DNA of 64,000 nt from Chryseobacterium taichungense (GCF_900109935.1 NZ_FOBV01000002.1:558001-622000), one strand, 5' to 3'; counted from the stretch's first letter, positions 34,805 through 43,698 are shown. The notes: a model not told the origin generated them from the letters alone. A program made the numbers and translations.

Positions 34805-34835
34805 TTAACACAAACTTAACCCCATTAACATTAAG
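34805..34835 (+). promoter_or_regulatory. Pho-box-like direct repeats upstream of the PhoX-type gene
   Basis: TTAACA (34805-34810), TTAACC (34816-34821), TTAACA (34825-34830) and TTAAG (34831-34835), with an 11-base then a 9-base period. Direct TTAACA repeats at about 11-base spacing are what PhoP of Bacillus binds; whether Bacteroidota PhoB uses this word is not known to me. Confidence 0.4.
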
Positions 34836-34904
34836 TTTTCCATTAATTAATATTTGTACAGGTTTATTTAAACTCCTATTAATAGGGGATTCACAGTAAA
34901 AAAA

Positions 34905-34912
34905 TAGCTTTG
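34905..34912 (+). promoter_or_regulatory. -7 box for the PhoX-type gene
   Basis: TAGCTTTG fits TAnnTTTG, 26 bases before the ATG at 34939. There is no TTG at the -33 position, so an activator may be needed; the TTAAC repeats lie about 75-100 bases upstream. Confidence 0.5.
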
Positions 34913-34938
34913 TCGTGTTTAATAAATCGAAATTTAAA

Positions 34939-37083
34939 ATGAAAAGAAAACTACTAACAGTTGCAGCTCTTGCAATGGTCACGGGTTCATTATTGAATGC
35001 ACAGACCTTTATCTTCAACAAGAATTCTTCCTGGAGATACAATGACACCAACACCGCATTGGCTTCACAATGGAAAAATGCCAATTATGATGTATCTGCA
35101 TGGTCACAGGGTAACGGCCCGTTGGGGTATGGTGATCCTGTAACAACAACGACAGCTGACGGGCTTATAACAGCTTATTTTGCTAAAGATTTTACCGTAA
35201 ATCTTAATGATCTGTCATCAAATATGGAATTGGGAGTAATGAGAGACGATGGTATTATTGTTTATCTTAACGGTGAAGAAGTCGTAAGAGACAATATGCC
35301 GTCAGGAGCAGTCGATTTCACTACCTGGTCAAGTACGACCATCAGCGGCTCTGCAGAAAATGTTTATAATGTTTTTACAATTCCTAAATCTAAATTTGTA
35401 AACGGAAATAACAGAATCTCTATAGAGCTTCACAACAGAGGTGCTGAAAGTTCGGATCTGAGAATAGATGCCTATCTTAAGACTACAACTACAGTGAATC
35501 CTGTTTCTTGTAATGCTACTCATATTAGTTGCTTTACCTCTATCGTACCAACAGCACAAACCGGAAAACTGATCATCCCTACTGAACATAAATATCAGTT
35601 GATCCTTAAAGAAGGAGACAACTATACCGAAGGAGGAGGATTAGTAGGCGGACAGAATGACTTCACAGCATACGTTGCGAAAAACGCAAGCAGTACCAAC
35701 GGTTATCTTTCCGTAAACCATGAAACCAATCCTGGTGGTGTTACGATGGCTGAGATCAACTACAATGCGACGACTAAACTTTGGGAGCTGACACGATCCA
35801 GAGCAGTAAGCTTTTCAGCGCCAAGCCTTGTGCAAACGATCAGAAACTGTTCGGGAGGTATTACCCCTTGGGGAACCATCGTTACGGCAGAAGAGCAGAC
35901 CACTTCCAATGACGTGAATGCAGATGGAATGAAGGACTACGGATGGCTGGTAGAAATCGATCCTGCAACGGCTCAGGTTATTTCTCAGAATACAGACGGT
36001 TCTAAAGGAAAACTTTGGCAGATGGGTATCATGAATCACGAAAATGTTGTAATCAACAACGCCGGAACCATAGCCTATTACGGTGAAGATGGCGGAACGC
36101 ACATGGTATACAAATATGTAATGGATACGCCGAACAATCTTTCTTCAGGAAATCTTTATGTATTAAAACTGGATCAGGGATTAAGCGGTGGAGATCCTGT
36201 GGCAACAACGGCAACATGGGTTCAGGTTCCTAATAAAATGAAAGCAGATCAGAATAATACGGCTTCTCTTGCATTATCATTAGGAGGAACTTCTTTCAAC
36301 GGCGTTGAAGATGTGGATATCAGTCCGATTGATGGTAAAATATATTTTACAGCTAAAGGATTGAATAAAGTTTACAGATTAAAAGACGACGGAATGACCG
36401 CTTCGCAAGTGGAAACTTTCGTAGGAGGTCTTACAACAAATTACTCTTTCGATACTGCAGAGGGAACAAAAACGGAAGCATGGGGAGACGGAAACGACAA
36501 CCTTACTTTTGATGAGCTTGGAAATCTTTGGGTGTTGCAGGATGGAGGTAAAAATTACATCTGGGTAATTGCTCCGGATCATACGCAGGCTAATCCTAAA
36601 GTGAGATTATTTGCTTCCATGCCGGCAGGTTCGGAACCGACAGGCCTTACCTTTACACCGGATCATAAATTCGGATTCTTCTCTGTGCAACATCCCGATG
36701 CTACCATTTCTACCGATATTGATGCTACAGGAAACACCATTGATTACAGAGGAAAATCTGCAACGGTAGTAATCGCTCTGAAAAACAATTTAGGAACTGC
36801 CGGAACATTGGGAACTATCGATACCCATGCTGAGAATACAGTAACTGTTGCGCCAAATCCTACCTCAGGAATCGTGAAAATCAATTCTCCGAAAGGATTA
36901 AAGAATATTGCAGTAACGGCCTACAGCATTGACGGTAAAATCGTTTTCACTCAGAAATATTCAGGGTTGAACAAAATGTTAGATCTGGATTTTACAAAAC
37001 AGCTTGAAACTTCCAGAGTATTGATTTTAAACATCGAAGCAGAAGGAGGATTCCAACAGACCGTAAAACTGTTGAAAAAATAA
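34939..37083 (+). CDS. PhoX-type (DUF839) alkaline phosphatase with T9SS sorting domain
   Basis: A 714-residue secreted protein. Start is the ATG at 34939 (MKRKLLTVAALAMVTGSLLNA-Q signal); an in-frame GTG at 34915 only adds eight residues ahead of the signal. A beta-sandwich of about 150 residues (YFAKDFTVNLNDLSSN, LHNRGAESSDLRIDAYL) precedes the PhoX propeller: WGTIVTAEE, GWLVEIDP, GIMNHEN, YYGEDGG, FNGVEDVDISP, LTFDELGNLWVLQDGG, EPTGLTFTPDHKFGFFSVQHP. The last 75 residues (VAPNPTSGIVKI...) are a type A T9SS domain. PhoX enzymes use iron and calcium to release phosphate from esters. Confidence 0.88.
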   Translation: MKRKLLTVAALAMVTGSLLNAQTFIFNKNSSWRYNDTNTALASQWKNANYDVSAWSQGNGPLGYGDPVTTTTADGLITAYFAKDFTVNLNDLSSNMELGVMRDDGIIVYLNGEEVVRDNMPSGAVDFTTWSSTTISGSAENVYNVFTIPKSKFVNGNNRISIELHNRGAESSDLRIDAYLKTTTTVNPVSCNATHISCFTSIVPTAQTGKLIIPTEHKYQLILKEGDNYTEGGGLVGGQNDFTAYVAKNASSTNGYLSVNHETNPGGVTMAEINYNATTKLWELTRSRAVSFSAPSLVQTIRNCSGGITPWGTIVTAEEQTTSNDVNADGMKDYGWLVEIDPATAQVISQNTDGSKGKLWQMGIMNHENVVINNAGTIAYYGEDGGTHMVYKYVMDTPNNLSSGNLYVLKLDQGLSGGDPVATTATWVQVPNKMKADQNNTASLALSLGGTSFNGVEDVDISPIDGKIYFTAKGLNKVYRLKDDGMTASQVETFVGGLTTNYSFDTAEGTKTEAWGDGNDNLTFDELGNLWVLQDGGKNYIWVIAPDHTQANPKVRLFASMPAGSEPTGLTFTPDHKFGFFSVQHPDATISTDIDATGNTIDYRGKSATVVIALKNNLGTAGTLGTIDTHAENTVTVAPNPTSGIVKINSPKGLKNIAVTAYSIDGKIVFTQKYSGLNKMLDLDFTKQLETSRVLILNIEAEGGFQQTVKLLKK

Positions 37084-37100
37084 ATTATTAATATTTATAC

Positions 37101-37135
37101 AGCTGCCGGTAATATTATGTTGCCGGTAGCTTTTT
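37101..37135 (+). terminator. Terminator of the PhoX-type gene
   Basis: AGCTGCCGG (37101-37109) with CCGGTAGCT (37123-37131), one G-T pair, then TTTTCT. It lies just before the LRR gene. Confidence 0.78.
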
Positions 37136-37142
37136 CTATTCT

Positions 37143-38042
37143 ATGAAAAAGTTATTTTTTTCTATTTCGTTACTTATCCTTTCACTGGTAAAAGCGCAGA
37201 TTGATCCAGTGAAATATCCTACTTACACCAATATTGATGATGCATTGAAAAGCGGGAAAACCATATACAGCATGAGTTTCCGTGGGAAAACGATGTTTAA
37301 TCTTCCTTCCGAAATTCAGAAGCTGGATTCTATTTTCTTTTTAAATGTAATGGAAAATAAGTTTGAGAAAATGGATGAGTCTATTTTTAAGCTGAAAGAA
37401 TTATCGATATTAAATCTGAATGAAAACAGCATCAAATACATTCCCGATGAGATTGCAGAACTTCAGAAACTGGAGAGTTTTTCGATTAATCTGAATAGTC
37501 TGACAAGCATTAACCCTAATCTTTCAAAACTCCGGAAATTAAAAGTCATTCATCTGGATGCTAATAATCTGAATATTTTTCCGGAGGCATTATTACAAAT
37601 ACCGAGTCTGGAAGAAATTAATCTACAGGGAAACCAGATCAGTTTTATTGCGAAAGATCTTGATGAAATTAAAAATTTAAGATCATTAAATCTTGCGGCC
37701 AACCAGCTAAACGATCTGGGCGAACTGGAATTTCCGAAACAGTTAAAATACCTGGAATTACAGCAGAATTCCATCAGAAAACTTCCTGACGGATTATTCA
37801 GATTAAAAAATCTTGAGTTTTTAAATGTCAGTCAGAACAATATTCAGGAAATTTCTCCCAAAATAAAAAGACTGAAGAACGTTGTCAGCATGAATCTGGC
37901 AAACAATAATCTGAAAGATCTCCCCAATGAATTTTCAAAGCTGAAAAATCTTAAAACATTGATATTAACTGGAAATCCGATGGAAAAAGCAACCATTGAA
38001 AGATTGAAAAAAATAATGCCGGAGACGCAGATTTATTTTTGA
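37143..38042 (+). CDS. Secreted leucine-rich repeat protein
   Basis: A 299-residue protein with signal peptide (MKKLFFSISLLILSLVKA-Q) and about ten leucine-rich repeats of 22-24 residues between residues 60 and 290 (for example LKELSILNLNENSIKYIPDEI, LKNLEFLNVSQNNIQEISPKI). Such proteins bind other proteins; the partner is unknown. No C-terminal T9SS domain or lipobox is visible, so it is probably periplasmic. It follows the PhoX-type terminator by a few bases. Confidence 0.85.
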   Translation: MKKLFFSISLLILSLVKAQIDPVKYPTYTNIDDALKSGKTIYSMSFRGKTMFNLPSEIQKLDSIFFLNVMENKFEKMDESIFKLKELSILNLNENSIKYIPDEIAELQKLESFSINLNSLTSINPNLSKLRKLKVIHLDANNLNIFPEALLQIPSLEEINLQGNQISFIAKDLDEIKNLRSLNLAANQLNDLGELEFPKQLKYLELQQNSIRKLPDGLFRLKNLEFLNVSQNNIQEISPKIKRLKNVVSMNLANNNLKDLPNEFSKLKNLKTLILTGNPMEKATIERLKKIMPETQIYF

Positions 38043-38339
38043 AAAATATTGGAATATATTTTTAACGCAGGGAGCGCAAGGATTTAAGTTGAAATGATTG
38101 CGTACATTTCGATCGCGAAGGCACTTCGTTCAGCAAATGATAGCAGAATACTTAAAATCAAGTGAAACTAGAGACTTCAACGTAATCAAATACGGATACT
38201 CTTAAAATTTAAACCGCAAAAACTTCTTTTCTATTATCATTTGCTGAACGAAGTGCCCTTGCAAACGCAATAAATACTCAGAGTTAAATAAATCTTTGCG
38301 ATCCTTGCGTTTGAAACAAAATTATCTACTAAAGCAAAC
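38043..38339. other. Intergenic stretch holding a large inverted repeat
   Basis: Nearly 300 bases between the LRR gene and the SUI1 gene. Apart from the inverted repeats listed separately (38075-38309) I see no gene, promoter or RNA. Confidence 0.7.
38075..38309. repeat. Nested inverted repeat with a 23-bp perfect arm
   Basis: GGCACTTCGTTCAGCAAATG plus ATA (38120-38142) is the exact complement of 38235-38257, with a 92-base spacer. An outer pair CGCAAGGAT (38075-38083) and ATCCTTGCG (38301-38309) extends the symmetry. The words CGCAAGGAT and TTTGCG recall a common Flavobacteriia intergenic repeat. Confidence 0.75.
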
Positions 38340-38663
38340 CTATCCACCAACTCTTTTGGTTTTATACCCCATTTCTTTAAGGATATTCATTATTTTATCA
38401 CGATTATCCCCCTGAATAATGATCGTCCCATCCTTTTCTGAACCACCGATTCCTAAGGTGGTTTTTATTTTTTTCGATATTTTCTTAAGTTCCTCTTCAC
38501 TTCCTTCCCAGCCTTCAACAATGGTCACGGGCTTACCATTTCTGCCTTTCTTCTCAAATTTGCACACCAGAGGTTCTTTCTGCTTAAATTCTTCTTCAGG
38601 CATTTCAAAATCCTGCTCCTCATGTTCAGGAAAAAGGTTTTTTAGTTGATCTCTTAAATCCAT
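38340..38663 (-). CDS. SUI1/YciH-type translation factor homologue
   Basis: A 107-residue protein with an acidic N-terminus (EEQDFEMPEEEFKQKEP) and the SUI1/eIF1 fold (LVCKFEKKGRNGKPVTIVEGWEG, LGIGGSEKDGTIIIQGDNRDKIMNIL, the loop KTTLGIGGSEKDG is the family signature). Bacterial YciH is thought to check start-codon choice or inhibit initiation under stress; that role is not proven here. A -7-like box (CAAAATTA at 38668-38675 on the plus strand) is too close to the ATG to be sure. Confidence 0.88.
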   Translation of the reverse strand: MDLRDQLKNLFPEHEEQDFEMPEEEFKQKEPLVCKFEKKGRNGKPVTIVEGWEGSEEELKKISKKIKTTLGIGGSEKDGTIIIQGDNRDKIMNILKEMGYKTKRVGG

Positions 38664-38772
38664 ATCGCAAAATTATAAATATTTATCTAAACTTTCTCTC
38701 TATAAAGTTCTGCGGAAATTGATTTTAAACAAATTTTAAGCCCTTCAATTCTTCAATTCATTTCAAAATAGA

Positions 38773-38780
38773 TAAATTTG
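38773..38780 (+). promoter_or_regulatory. -7 box for gpmI
   Basis: TAAATTTG, 21 bases before the ATG; no TTG at the -33 position. Confidence 0.55.
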
Positions 38781-38801
38781 TAATACAAAAGTTTATACAA
38801 A

Positions 38802-40343
38802 ATGTCAAAAAAAGCAATATTGGCCATCCTTGACGGATGGGGATTGGGAATGAATCCGGACGTTTCAGCCATTGACAAAGCAAACACTCCATTTATAGAT
38901 AACTGTCTTAAAAATTTTCCACATACTACGCTTGAAGCGAGTGGACTTGCCGTAGGATTGCCTGCAGGGCAAATGGGAAATTCTGAAGTAGGACACATGA
39001 ACCTCGGTGCAGGAAGGGTAGTCTACCAGAATCTTGTAAAGCTGAATATGGCTGTTGAAAATGGTTCATTAGGTCAACAGAAAGTCATTCAGGATGCATT
39101 TGAATATGCTAAAAGAGAAAACAAAAAACTTCACTTCATAGGGCTTGTTTCTGATGGTGGAGTTCACTCTCACATCAATCACCTGAAAGGTCTTTTAACC
39201 GCTGCCCATGAATTTGGATTACACGAAAACGTTTTTGTTCATGCTTTCACTGATGGCCGTGACTGTGACCCGCATTCCGGAAAAGGATTTATTGAAGATC
39301 TTCAGCAGCATATGGAAAAAACAGTGGGTAAACTGGCTTCCGTAGTGGGAAGATATTACGCCATGGACAGGGATAAGCGATGGGAGCGTGTGAAAATTGC
39401 TTATGATGCCATGGTAGAAGGCGTAGGAGCTCAGACGACCAATGCTTTACTGGAAATTCAGAAGTCGTATGACGAAAATATCACTGATGAGTTTATGAAA
39501 CCGATCATTATGATCGATTCTACAGCCATCGGAAATGTTGTTCCCGTAGCTAAAATCACTGATCATGATGTGGTAATCTGCTTCAATTTCCGTACAGATA
39601 GAGGTCGTGAAATCACAGAGGTCCTCACACAACATGACCACCCGGAATATTTCATGAGAAAGCTGCCATTGTATTATGTGACACTGACGAATTATGATAA
39701 AACCTTCCAGAATGTACACGTAGTTTTTGATGAAGAGGTTCTGCATGAAACCATGGGGGAAATTTTAGAAAGAAATCAAAAAACACAGATCAGAATTGCA
39801 GAAACAGAGAAATATCCTCACGTAACTTTCTTCTTTTCGGGAGGAAGAGAAGAACCTTTCAACGGGGAAAAAAGATTACTTTGCCCGAGTCCGAAAGATG
39901 TTCCTACATACGACCTTAAACCTGAAATGTCTGCCTACGATATTACCAATGCCATCGTTCCGGAACTTGAAAACGAAACAGCAGATTTTGTATGTTTAAA
40001 TTTTGCAAATACTGATATGGTAGGCCATACAGGTGTTTTTGAAGCGGCAGTAAAAGCGGCAGAAACGGTAGACAAGTGTATTGAAAAAGTAGCGACAACC
40101 GCTTATGAGCATGGGTATGCCGTTTTCATTCTGGCCGACCACGGAAATTCTGATGTCATGATCAATCCGGATGGTACGCCGAATACCCAGCATTCCACGA
40201 ATCTTGTTCCTTTTATTGTAATGGATAAAGATCATACCTGGAATCTGAAACCAGGCAAACTGGGTGATGTAGCACCAACCATTTTAAAGGTCATGGGAAT
40301 TGAAATTCCTGAAATTATGACCGGAGATATATTAGTGAGCTAA
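38802..40343 (+). CDS. gpmI: 2,3-bisphosphoglycerate-independent phosphoglycerate mutase
   Basis: A 513-residue manganese enzyme of glycolysis that interconverts 3- and 2-phosphoglycerate. The phosphoserine S61 lies in QMGNSEVGHMNLGAGR; metal ligands are visible in AILDGWG at the N-terminus and in FILADHGNSD, DMVGHTG at the C-terminus. Length matches the family. It has its own -7 box and terminator. Confidence 0.96.
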   Translation: MSKKAILAILDGWGLGMNPDVSAIDKANTPFIDNCLKNFPHTTLEASGLAVGLPAGQMGNSEVGHMNLGAGRVVYQNLVKLNMAVENGSLGQQKVIQDAFEYAKRENKKLHFIGLVSDGGVHSHINHLKGLLTAAHEFGLHENVFVHAFTDGRDCDPHSGKGFIEDLQQHMEKTVGKLASVVGRYYAMDRDKRWERVKIAYDAMVEGVGAQTTNALLEIQKSYDENITDEFMKPIIMIDSTAIGNVVPVAKITDHDVVICFNFRTDRGREITEVLTQHDHPEYFMRKLPLYYVTLTNYDKTFQNVHVVFDEEVLHETMGEILERNQKTQIRIAETEKYPHVTFFFSGGREEPFNGEKRLLCPSPKDVPTYDLKPEMSAYDITNAIVPELENETADFVCLNFANTDMVGHTGVFEAAVKAAETVDKCIEKVATTAYEHGYAVFILADHGNSDVMINPDGTPNTQHSTNLVPFIVMDKDHTWNLKPGKLGDVAPTILKVMGIEIPEIMTGDILVS

Positions 40344-40362
40344 TAAGAGAATATTAAATATT

Positions 40363-40396
40363 AATTGCCGTTATATAATTATGACGGCAATTTTTT
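40363..40396 (+). terminator. Terminator of gpmI
   Basis: AATTGCCGT (40363-40371) with ACGGCAATT (40384-40392) and then TTTT, 20 bases after the stop. Confidence 0.85.
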
Positions 40397-40453
40397 ATGA
40401 CTAATATCAGAAGAATTAACAGAATATTATGTTTTAAATAATAAATAAAACTC

Positions 40454-40461
40454 TAAATTTG
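40454..40461 (+). promoter_or_regulatory. -7 box for the acyl-ACP desaturase gene
   Basis: TAAATTTG, 23 bases before the ATG. Confidence 0.5.
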
Positions 40462-40484
40462 CAAATTAAACCTAAATTTAAAAA

Positions 40485-41465
40485 ATGTATCAAAAGCTTG
40501 TAAGGAAAGAAGTAATGGGAATTTTGGAAAAGGAAGTGGGCTCTTTTCTGGATAAATTTTTAACGCCAATCGAAAAGATCTGGCAGCCTTCCGATTATCT
40601 TCCAGATCCTTCAAGCACTGAATTCAAATATGATCTGGAAGAGATCCAGACATTTGCACGGGAAATGCCTTACGATCTTTTTGTAACCTTGATCGGAGAC
40701 TGTATTACGGAAGAAGCATTACCTTCTTACGAATCATGGCTGATGGGCGTAGATGGTGTTGACCAGGAGCAGAGAGAAGTCGGCTGGGCACATTGGGTAA
40801 GAGCATGGACCGCTGAAGAAAACCGACACGGAGATCTTCTGAGCAAGTATCTTTATCTTTGCGGAAGAGTGAATATGAGAGAAGTTGAGGTAACGACTCA
40901 ATATCTTATCAACGATGGTTTCGACTTAGGAACAAGTATGGATCCGTACAGAAATTTCGTGTATACAAGTTTTCAGGAAACCGCTACCAATATTTCCCAC
41001 CGAAGAGTAGGAACTCTTGCAAAACAATCCGGTAACGGGAAACTGGCTAAAATGTGTGGTGTAATAGCAGCAGATGAAGCCAGACATGCAAAAGCCTACA
41101 AGCATTTTGTAGCCAAAATTCTTGAGATCGATCCTTCTGAAATGATCCTTGCCTTTGAAGATATGATGCGTAAGAAAATTGTAATGCCTGCTCACATGAT
41201 GAGGCAGTCAGGGCAGAAAGCAGGAGAATTATGGGGACATTTTTCAGATGCTGCACAAAGATGCATGGTGTATACAGGACAGGATTATATCAATATTCTG
41301 AAAGATCTTTTGGATGAGTGGAAAATTGAACACGTAAAAGGTCTTAATGAAAAAGCGGAAAAAGCTCAGGAATATCTGATGAAACTTCCTTCAAGACTTC
41401 AGAAAATTACGGACAGGATTTCAACGCCTGACCTTCAGTTCCAGTTCAGCTGGGTAAAAAGTTAA
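40485..41465 (+). CDS. Acyl-ACP desaturase (FAB2-like, diiron)
   Basis: A 326-residue soluble diiron enzyme that introduces a cis double bond into acyl-ACP using oxygen and electrons. The two iron ligands sets are E76/E77 (ITEEALP), E112-x2-H115 (EENRHG), E165 (SFQETAT) and E198-x2-H201 (DEARHA), the plant-type stearoyl-ACP desaturase pattern. Length and order match. The electron donor is not encoded nearby. It has its own terminator. Confidence 0.92.
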   Translation: MYQKLVRKEVMGILEKEVGSFLDKFLTPIEKIWQPSDYLPDPSSTEFKYDLEEIQTFAREMPYDLFVTLIGDCITEEALPSYESWLMGVDGVDQEQREVGWAHWVRAWTAEENRHGDLLSKYLYLCGRVNMREVEVTTQYLINDGFDLGTSMDPYRNFVYTSFQETATNISHRRVGTLAKQSGNGKLAKMCGVIAADEARHAKAYKHFVAKILEIDPSEMILAFEDMMRKKIVMPAHMMRQSGQKAGELWGHFSDAAQRCMVYTGQDYINILKDLLDEWKIEHVKGLNEKAEKAQEYLMKLPSRLQKITDRISTPDLQFQFSWVKS

Positions 41466-41489
41466 TTTCAACCTTAAATTATAAAAGTT

Positions 41490-41522
41490 AAGAGTGCCGA
41501 ATTATTTCTGGCACTCTTTTTA
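41490..41522 (+). terminator. Terminator of the desaturase gene
   Basis: AAGAGTGCC (41490-41498) with GGCACTCTT (41510-41518), then TTTATT. The hairpin lies just ahead of the next gene's promoter box. Confidence 0.82.
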
Positions 41523-41526
41523 TTTG

Positions 41527-41534
41527 TATCTTTG
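41527..41534 (+). promoter_or_regulatory. -7 box for the HAD gene
   Basis: TATCTTTG, 23 bases before the ATG and 8 bases after the preceding terminator stem. Confidence 0.55.
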
Positions 41535-41557
41535 CATTTTTAAAACAAATTCACAGA

Positions 41558-41986
41558 ATGAATAATAAAAAAATTGCTGTTGACTTCGACGGGACTATTG
41601 TTGATGATACTTATCCGGCGATTGGCAAACCAAAAATTTTTGCTTTTGAAACATTAAAAAAACTTCAGGCTGAAGGATACAGACTGATACTTTGGACATA
41701 CCGTCATGGGAAAACACTGGACGAAGCTGTAGAATTTTGCAAAAAGCACGGTGTTGAATTTTATGCCGTGAATTCCAGTTTTGAAGGTGAAATTTTTGAT
41801 TCTGAAAATCAATCAAGAAAAATTGATGCTGATTGGTTTATCGATGACAGGAATCTGGGAGGTTTTCCAGGTTGGGGTGAAATCTATAACATTATTCAGG
41901 AAAGAATAGAATTCCGTGTGGAAGGAAAAGAGGTTTTGGCATATTCAAAACTTAAAAAAGAAAAGAAAAAAGGATTGTTCTGGTAG
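41558..41986 (+). CDS. BT0820-family HAD hydrolase
   Basis: A 142-residue HAD-fold phosphatase. The catalytic D9-F-D11-G-T motif begins the protein (IAVDFDGTIVDD), the second motif is LILWTYR near residue 46, and the acidic motif is DWFIDDRNLGG near residue 90-100. The size and the YRHGKTLDEAV text match the BT0820 subfamily, whose substrate is unknown. It ends in a Lys-rich tail (KLKKEKKKGLFW). Confidence 0.88.
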   Translation: MNNKKIAVDFDGTIVDDTYPAIGKPKIFAFETLKKLQAEGYRLILWTYRHGKTLDEAVEFCKKHGVEFYAVNSSFEGEIFDSENQSRKIDADWFIDDRNLGGFPGWGEIYNIIQERIEFRVEGKEVLAYSKLKKEKKKGLFW

Positions 41987-41994
41987 AATATCCG

Positions 41995-42077
41995 ATGTAA
42001 CAATTTACCAATATAACAATCTACCAATCAGAATATACAGGACATTGTTACACTGATATACTGTTATATTGTTACAT
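41995..42077. repeat. AT-rich nested inverted repeat, copy B
   Basis: ATGTAACAAT (41995-42004) pairs with ATTGTTACAT (42068-42077), and ATATAACA (42011-42018) with TGTTATAT (42062-42069). It shares TGTAACA, TTTACCAAT and ATTGTTACATT with the element at 2558-2640, 39 kb away, so the two belong to one dispersed family. Confidence 0.7.
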
Positions 42078-42091
42078 TTTATAATTAAAAA

Positions 42092-42901
42092 ATGATTCAA
42101 TTAAAAACAATAGACGAATTACGTCTTATGAAGCAAAGTGCTCAGTTAGTTTCCAAAACATTAGGAATGTTGGCGAAAGAAATCAAACCGGGAATTACCA
42201 CTTTGTATTTAGATAAACTGGCACATGATTTCATTAAAGATCATGGTGCAGAGCCTGCATTTTTGGGATATGGAGGATTTCCGTATTCATTGTGTATTTC
42301 ACCAAATGAGCAGGTTGTTCATGGTTTTCCAAGTAAAGAGGAAATTAAAGAAGGAGATGTTTTATCCGTGGATTGCGGTGCCGTTTTAAATGGTTTTGTA
42401 GGAGATCATGCTTATACTTTTGAAATCGGTGAAGTAAAACCGGAAGCCAAAAAACTTCTAAAAGTAGCTAAAGAATCACTTTATAAAGGTATTGAGCAAT
42501 GCATCAGAGGAAAAAGAATCGGCGATATTTCTCATGCCATCCAGGCTCACTGTGAAAAAGAAGGCTATGGGGTAGTAAGAGAACTTGTAGGACATGGAGT
42601 GGGAAGACAAATGCATGAAGATCCGCAGGTTCCTAATTATGGAAGACAGGGAAGCGGAAAGGTGATTAAAGACGGACTGACAATCGCTATTGAGCCGATG
42701 ATCAATCTGGGTACCGAAAAAGTAAAATTCCATAATGATGGCTGGACGGTTACAACTCTTGATAATCAGCCTTCAGCACATTTTGAACATGATGTGGCGG
42801 TAATTAACGGAAAACCAGTATTGCTTTCGACCTTCCAGTATATTTATGATGCATTAGGTATTGAAAGTGATGAAGAGAAAGCTTTTCAATTGGATTTTTA
42901 A
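42092..42901 (+). CDS. map: Methionine aminopeptidase type I
   Basis: A 269-residue enzyme that removes the initiator methionine from new proteins. The five metal ligands are D94 (VDCGAVL), D105 (GDHAYTF), H168 (ELVGHGVG), E201 (IAIEPMINLG) and E232 (HFEHDVAV), all in family context. Its stop overlaps the start of the following methyltransferase gene by one base. This map is not in the ribosomal protein operon, so there may be a second copy elsewhere. Confidence 0.95.
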   Translation: MIQLKTIDELRLMKQSAQLVSKTLGMLAKEIKPGITTLYLDKLAHDFIKDHGAEPAFLGYGGFPYSLCISPNEQVVHGFPSKEEIKEGDVLSVDCGAVLNGFVGDHAYTFEIGEVKPEAKKLLKVAKESLYKGIEQCIRGKRIGDISHAIQAHCEKEGYGVVRELVGHGVGRQMHEDPQVPNYGRQGSGKVIKDGLTIAIEPMINLGTEKVKFHNDGWTVTTLDNQPSAHFEHDVAVINGKPVLLSTFQYIYDALGIESDEEKAFQLDF

Positions 42902-43668
42902 TGAAAAAGGTTGCTAAACTTTTATTAAATAAAATTCCACGTCCTATGCTGATTAAAATAAGCATTTGGGCGAGACCTCTGATTTATCAGCTTTTTAAAG
43001 GTGACCGTTTTGTTGATCCTATCGATGGAAGATCATACAGAAAATTTCTTCCTTACGGCTACGGAAAGCAAAGAGAAAATGCTTTGTCGCCGGGTACTTT
43101 AAGCCTGGAAAGACACCGTCAGATGTGGTTGTATCTCCAAAATGAAACCGAATTTTTCATTAAAAATTATAAAGTTCTTCATATCGCTCCCGAGCAGGAA
43201 TTTCTTCGGAAATTCAAGAGAATGCGAAATCTCAATTACATTTCTGCTGACTTATTTTCTCCTATTGTTGATGTGAAAGCAGACATTCTGGATCTTCCTT
43301 TCGAAAATGAAAGTTTTGACATTATTTTCTGTAATCATGTTTTGGAACATATTGAAGATGATGCAAAGGCCATGAGTGAGTTATATAGGGTATTACGGCC
43401 CGGCGGATGGGGCATTCTGCAGGTTCCTATGAAGAATTCTCTTGAAAAAACGTATGAGGATTTTACAATAAAAGATCCAAAGGAACGTCAGAAGCATTTC
43501 GGTCAATATGATCATGTCCGATGGTATGGGATGGATTACTTTGACAGGCTGCGGAAAGCCGGTTTTGAAACGGAAATCAACTTCTATTCACAACAGTTTT
43601 CTGATGACGAAATAATAAAATACGGCCTGAGAAAAAATGAAATTCTGCCTTTGGTTTATAAAAAATAA
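42901..43668 (+). CDS. Class I SAM-dependent methyltransferase, coupled to map
   Basis: A 255-residue methyltransferase of the Methyltransf_11 type. The domain runs from about residue 90; the SAM pocket lacks a strict GxGxG and reads VLHIAPEQEF, with acidic loop AD and the motif II/III text IIFCNHVLEHIEDDAKAMSELYRVLRPGGWGILQVP. A basic N-terminal segment (KKVAKLLLNKIPRPMLIKI) may bind membrane or RNA. Substrate unknown. It starts on the last base of map, implying coupled translation. Confidence 0.8.
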   Translation: MKKVAKLLLNKIPRPMLIKISIWARPLIYQLFKGDRFVDPIDGRSYRKFLPYGYGKQRENALSPGTLSLERHRQMWLYLQNETEFFIKNYKVLHIAPEQEFLRKFKRMRNLNYISADLFSPIVDVKADILDLPFENESFDIIFCNHVLEHIEDDAKAMSELYRVLRPGGWGILQVPMKNSLEKTYEDFTIKDPKERQKHFGQYDHVRWYGMDYFDRLRKAGFETEINFYSQQFSDDEIIKYGLRKNEILPLVYKK

Positions 43669-43698
43669 AAAACGTCTCCGATTATGGAGACGTTTTTT
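43667..43698. terminator. Bidirectional terminator
   Basis: AAAAAACGTCTCC (43667-43679) with GGAGACGTTTTTT (43686-43698), a 13-bp stem with a 6-base loop between convergent genes; it overlaps both stop regions. Confidence 0.9.

Larger units (their letters stand above)
33905..34914. other. 1-kb gene-free stretch built of repeats
   Basis: No believable gene. From left to right it holds a dispersed inverted repeat (33951-34062), a degenerate 21-bp tandem array (about 34104-34497), a nested palindrome (34505-34653), an A/T-rich stretch without features I recognise (34654-34800), and the regulatory region of the PhoX-type gene (34805-34938). Short ORFs here follow the repeats. Confidence 0.75.

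Noticed and set aside
34915..34938. GTG start of the PhoX-type gene
   Set aside because: It would precede the signal peptide by eight residues; the ATG at 34939 begins the signal peptide.
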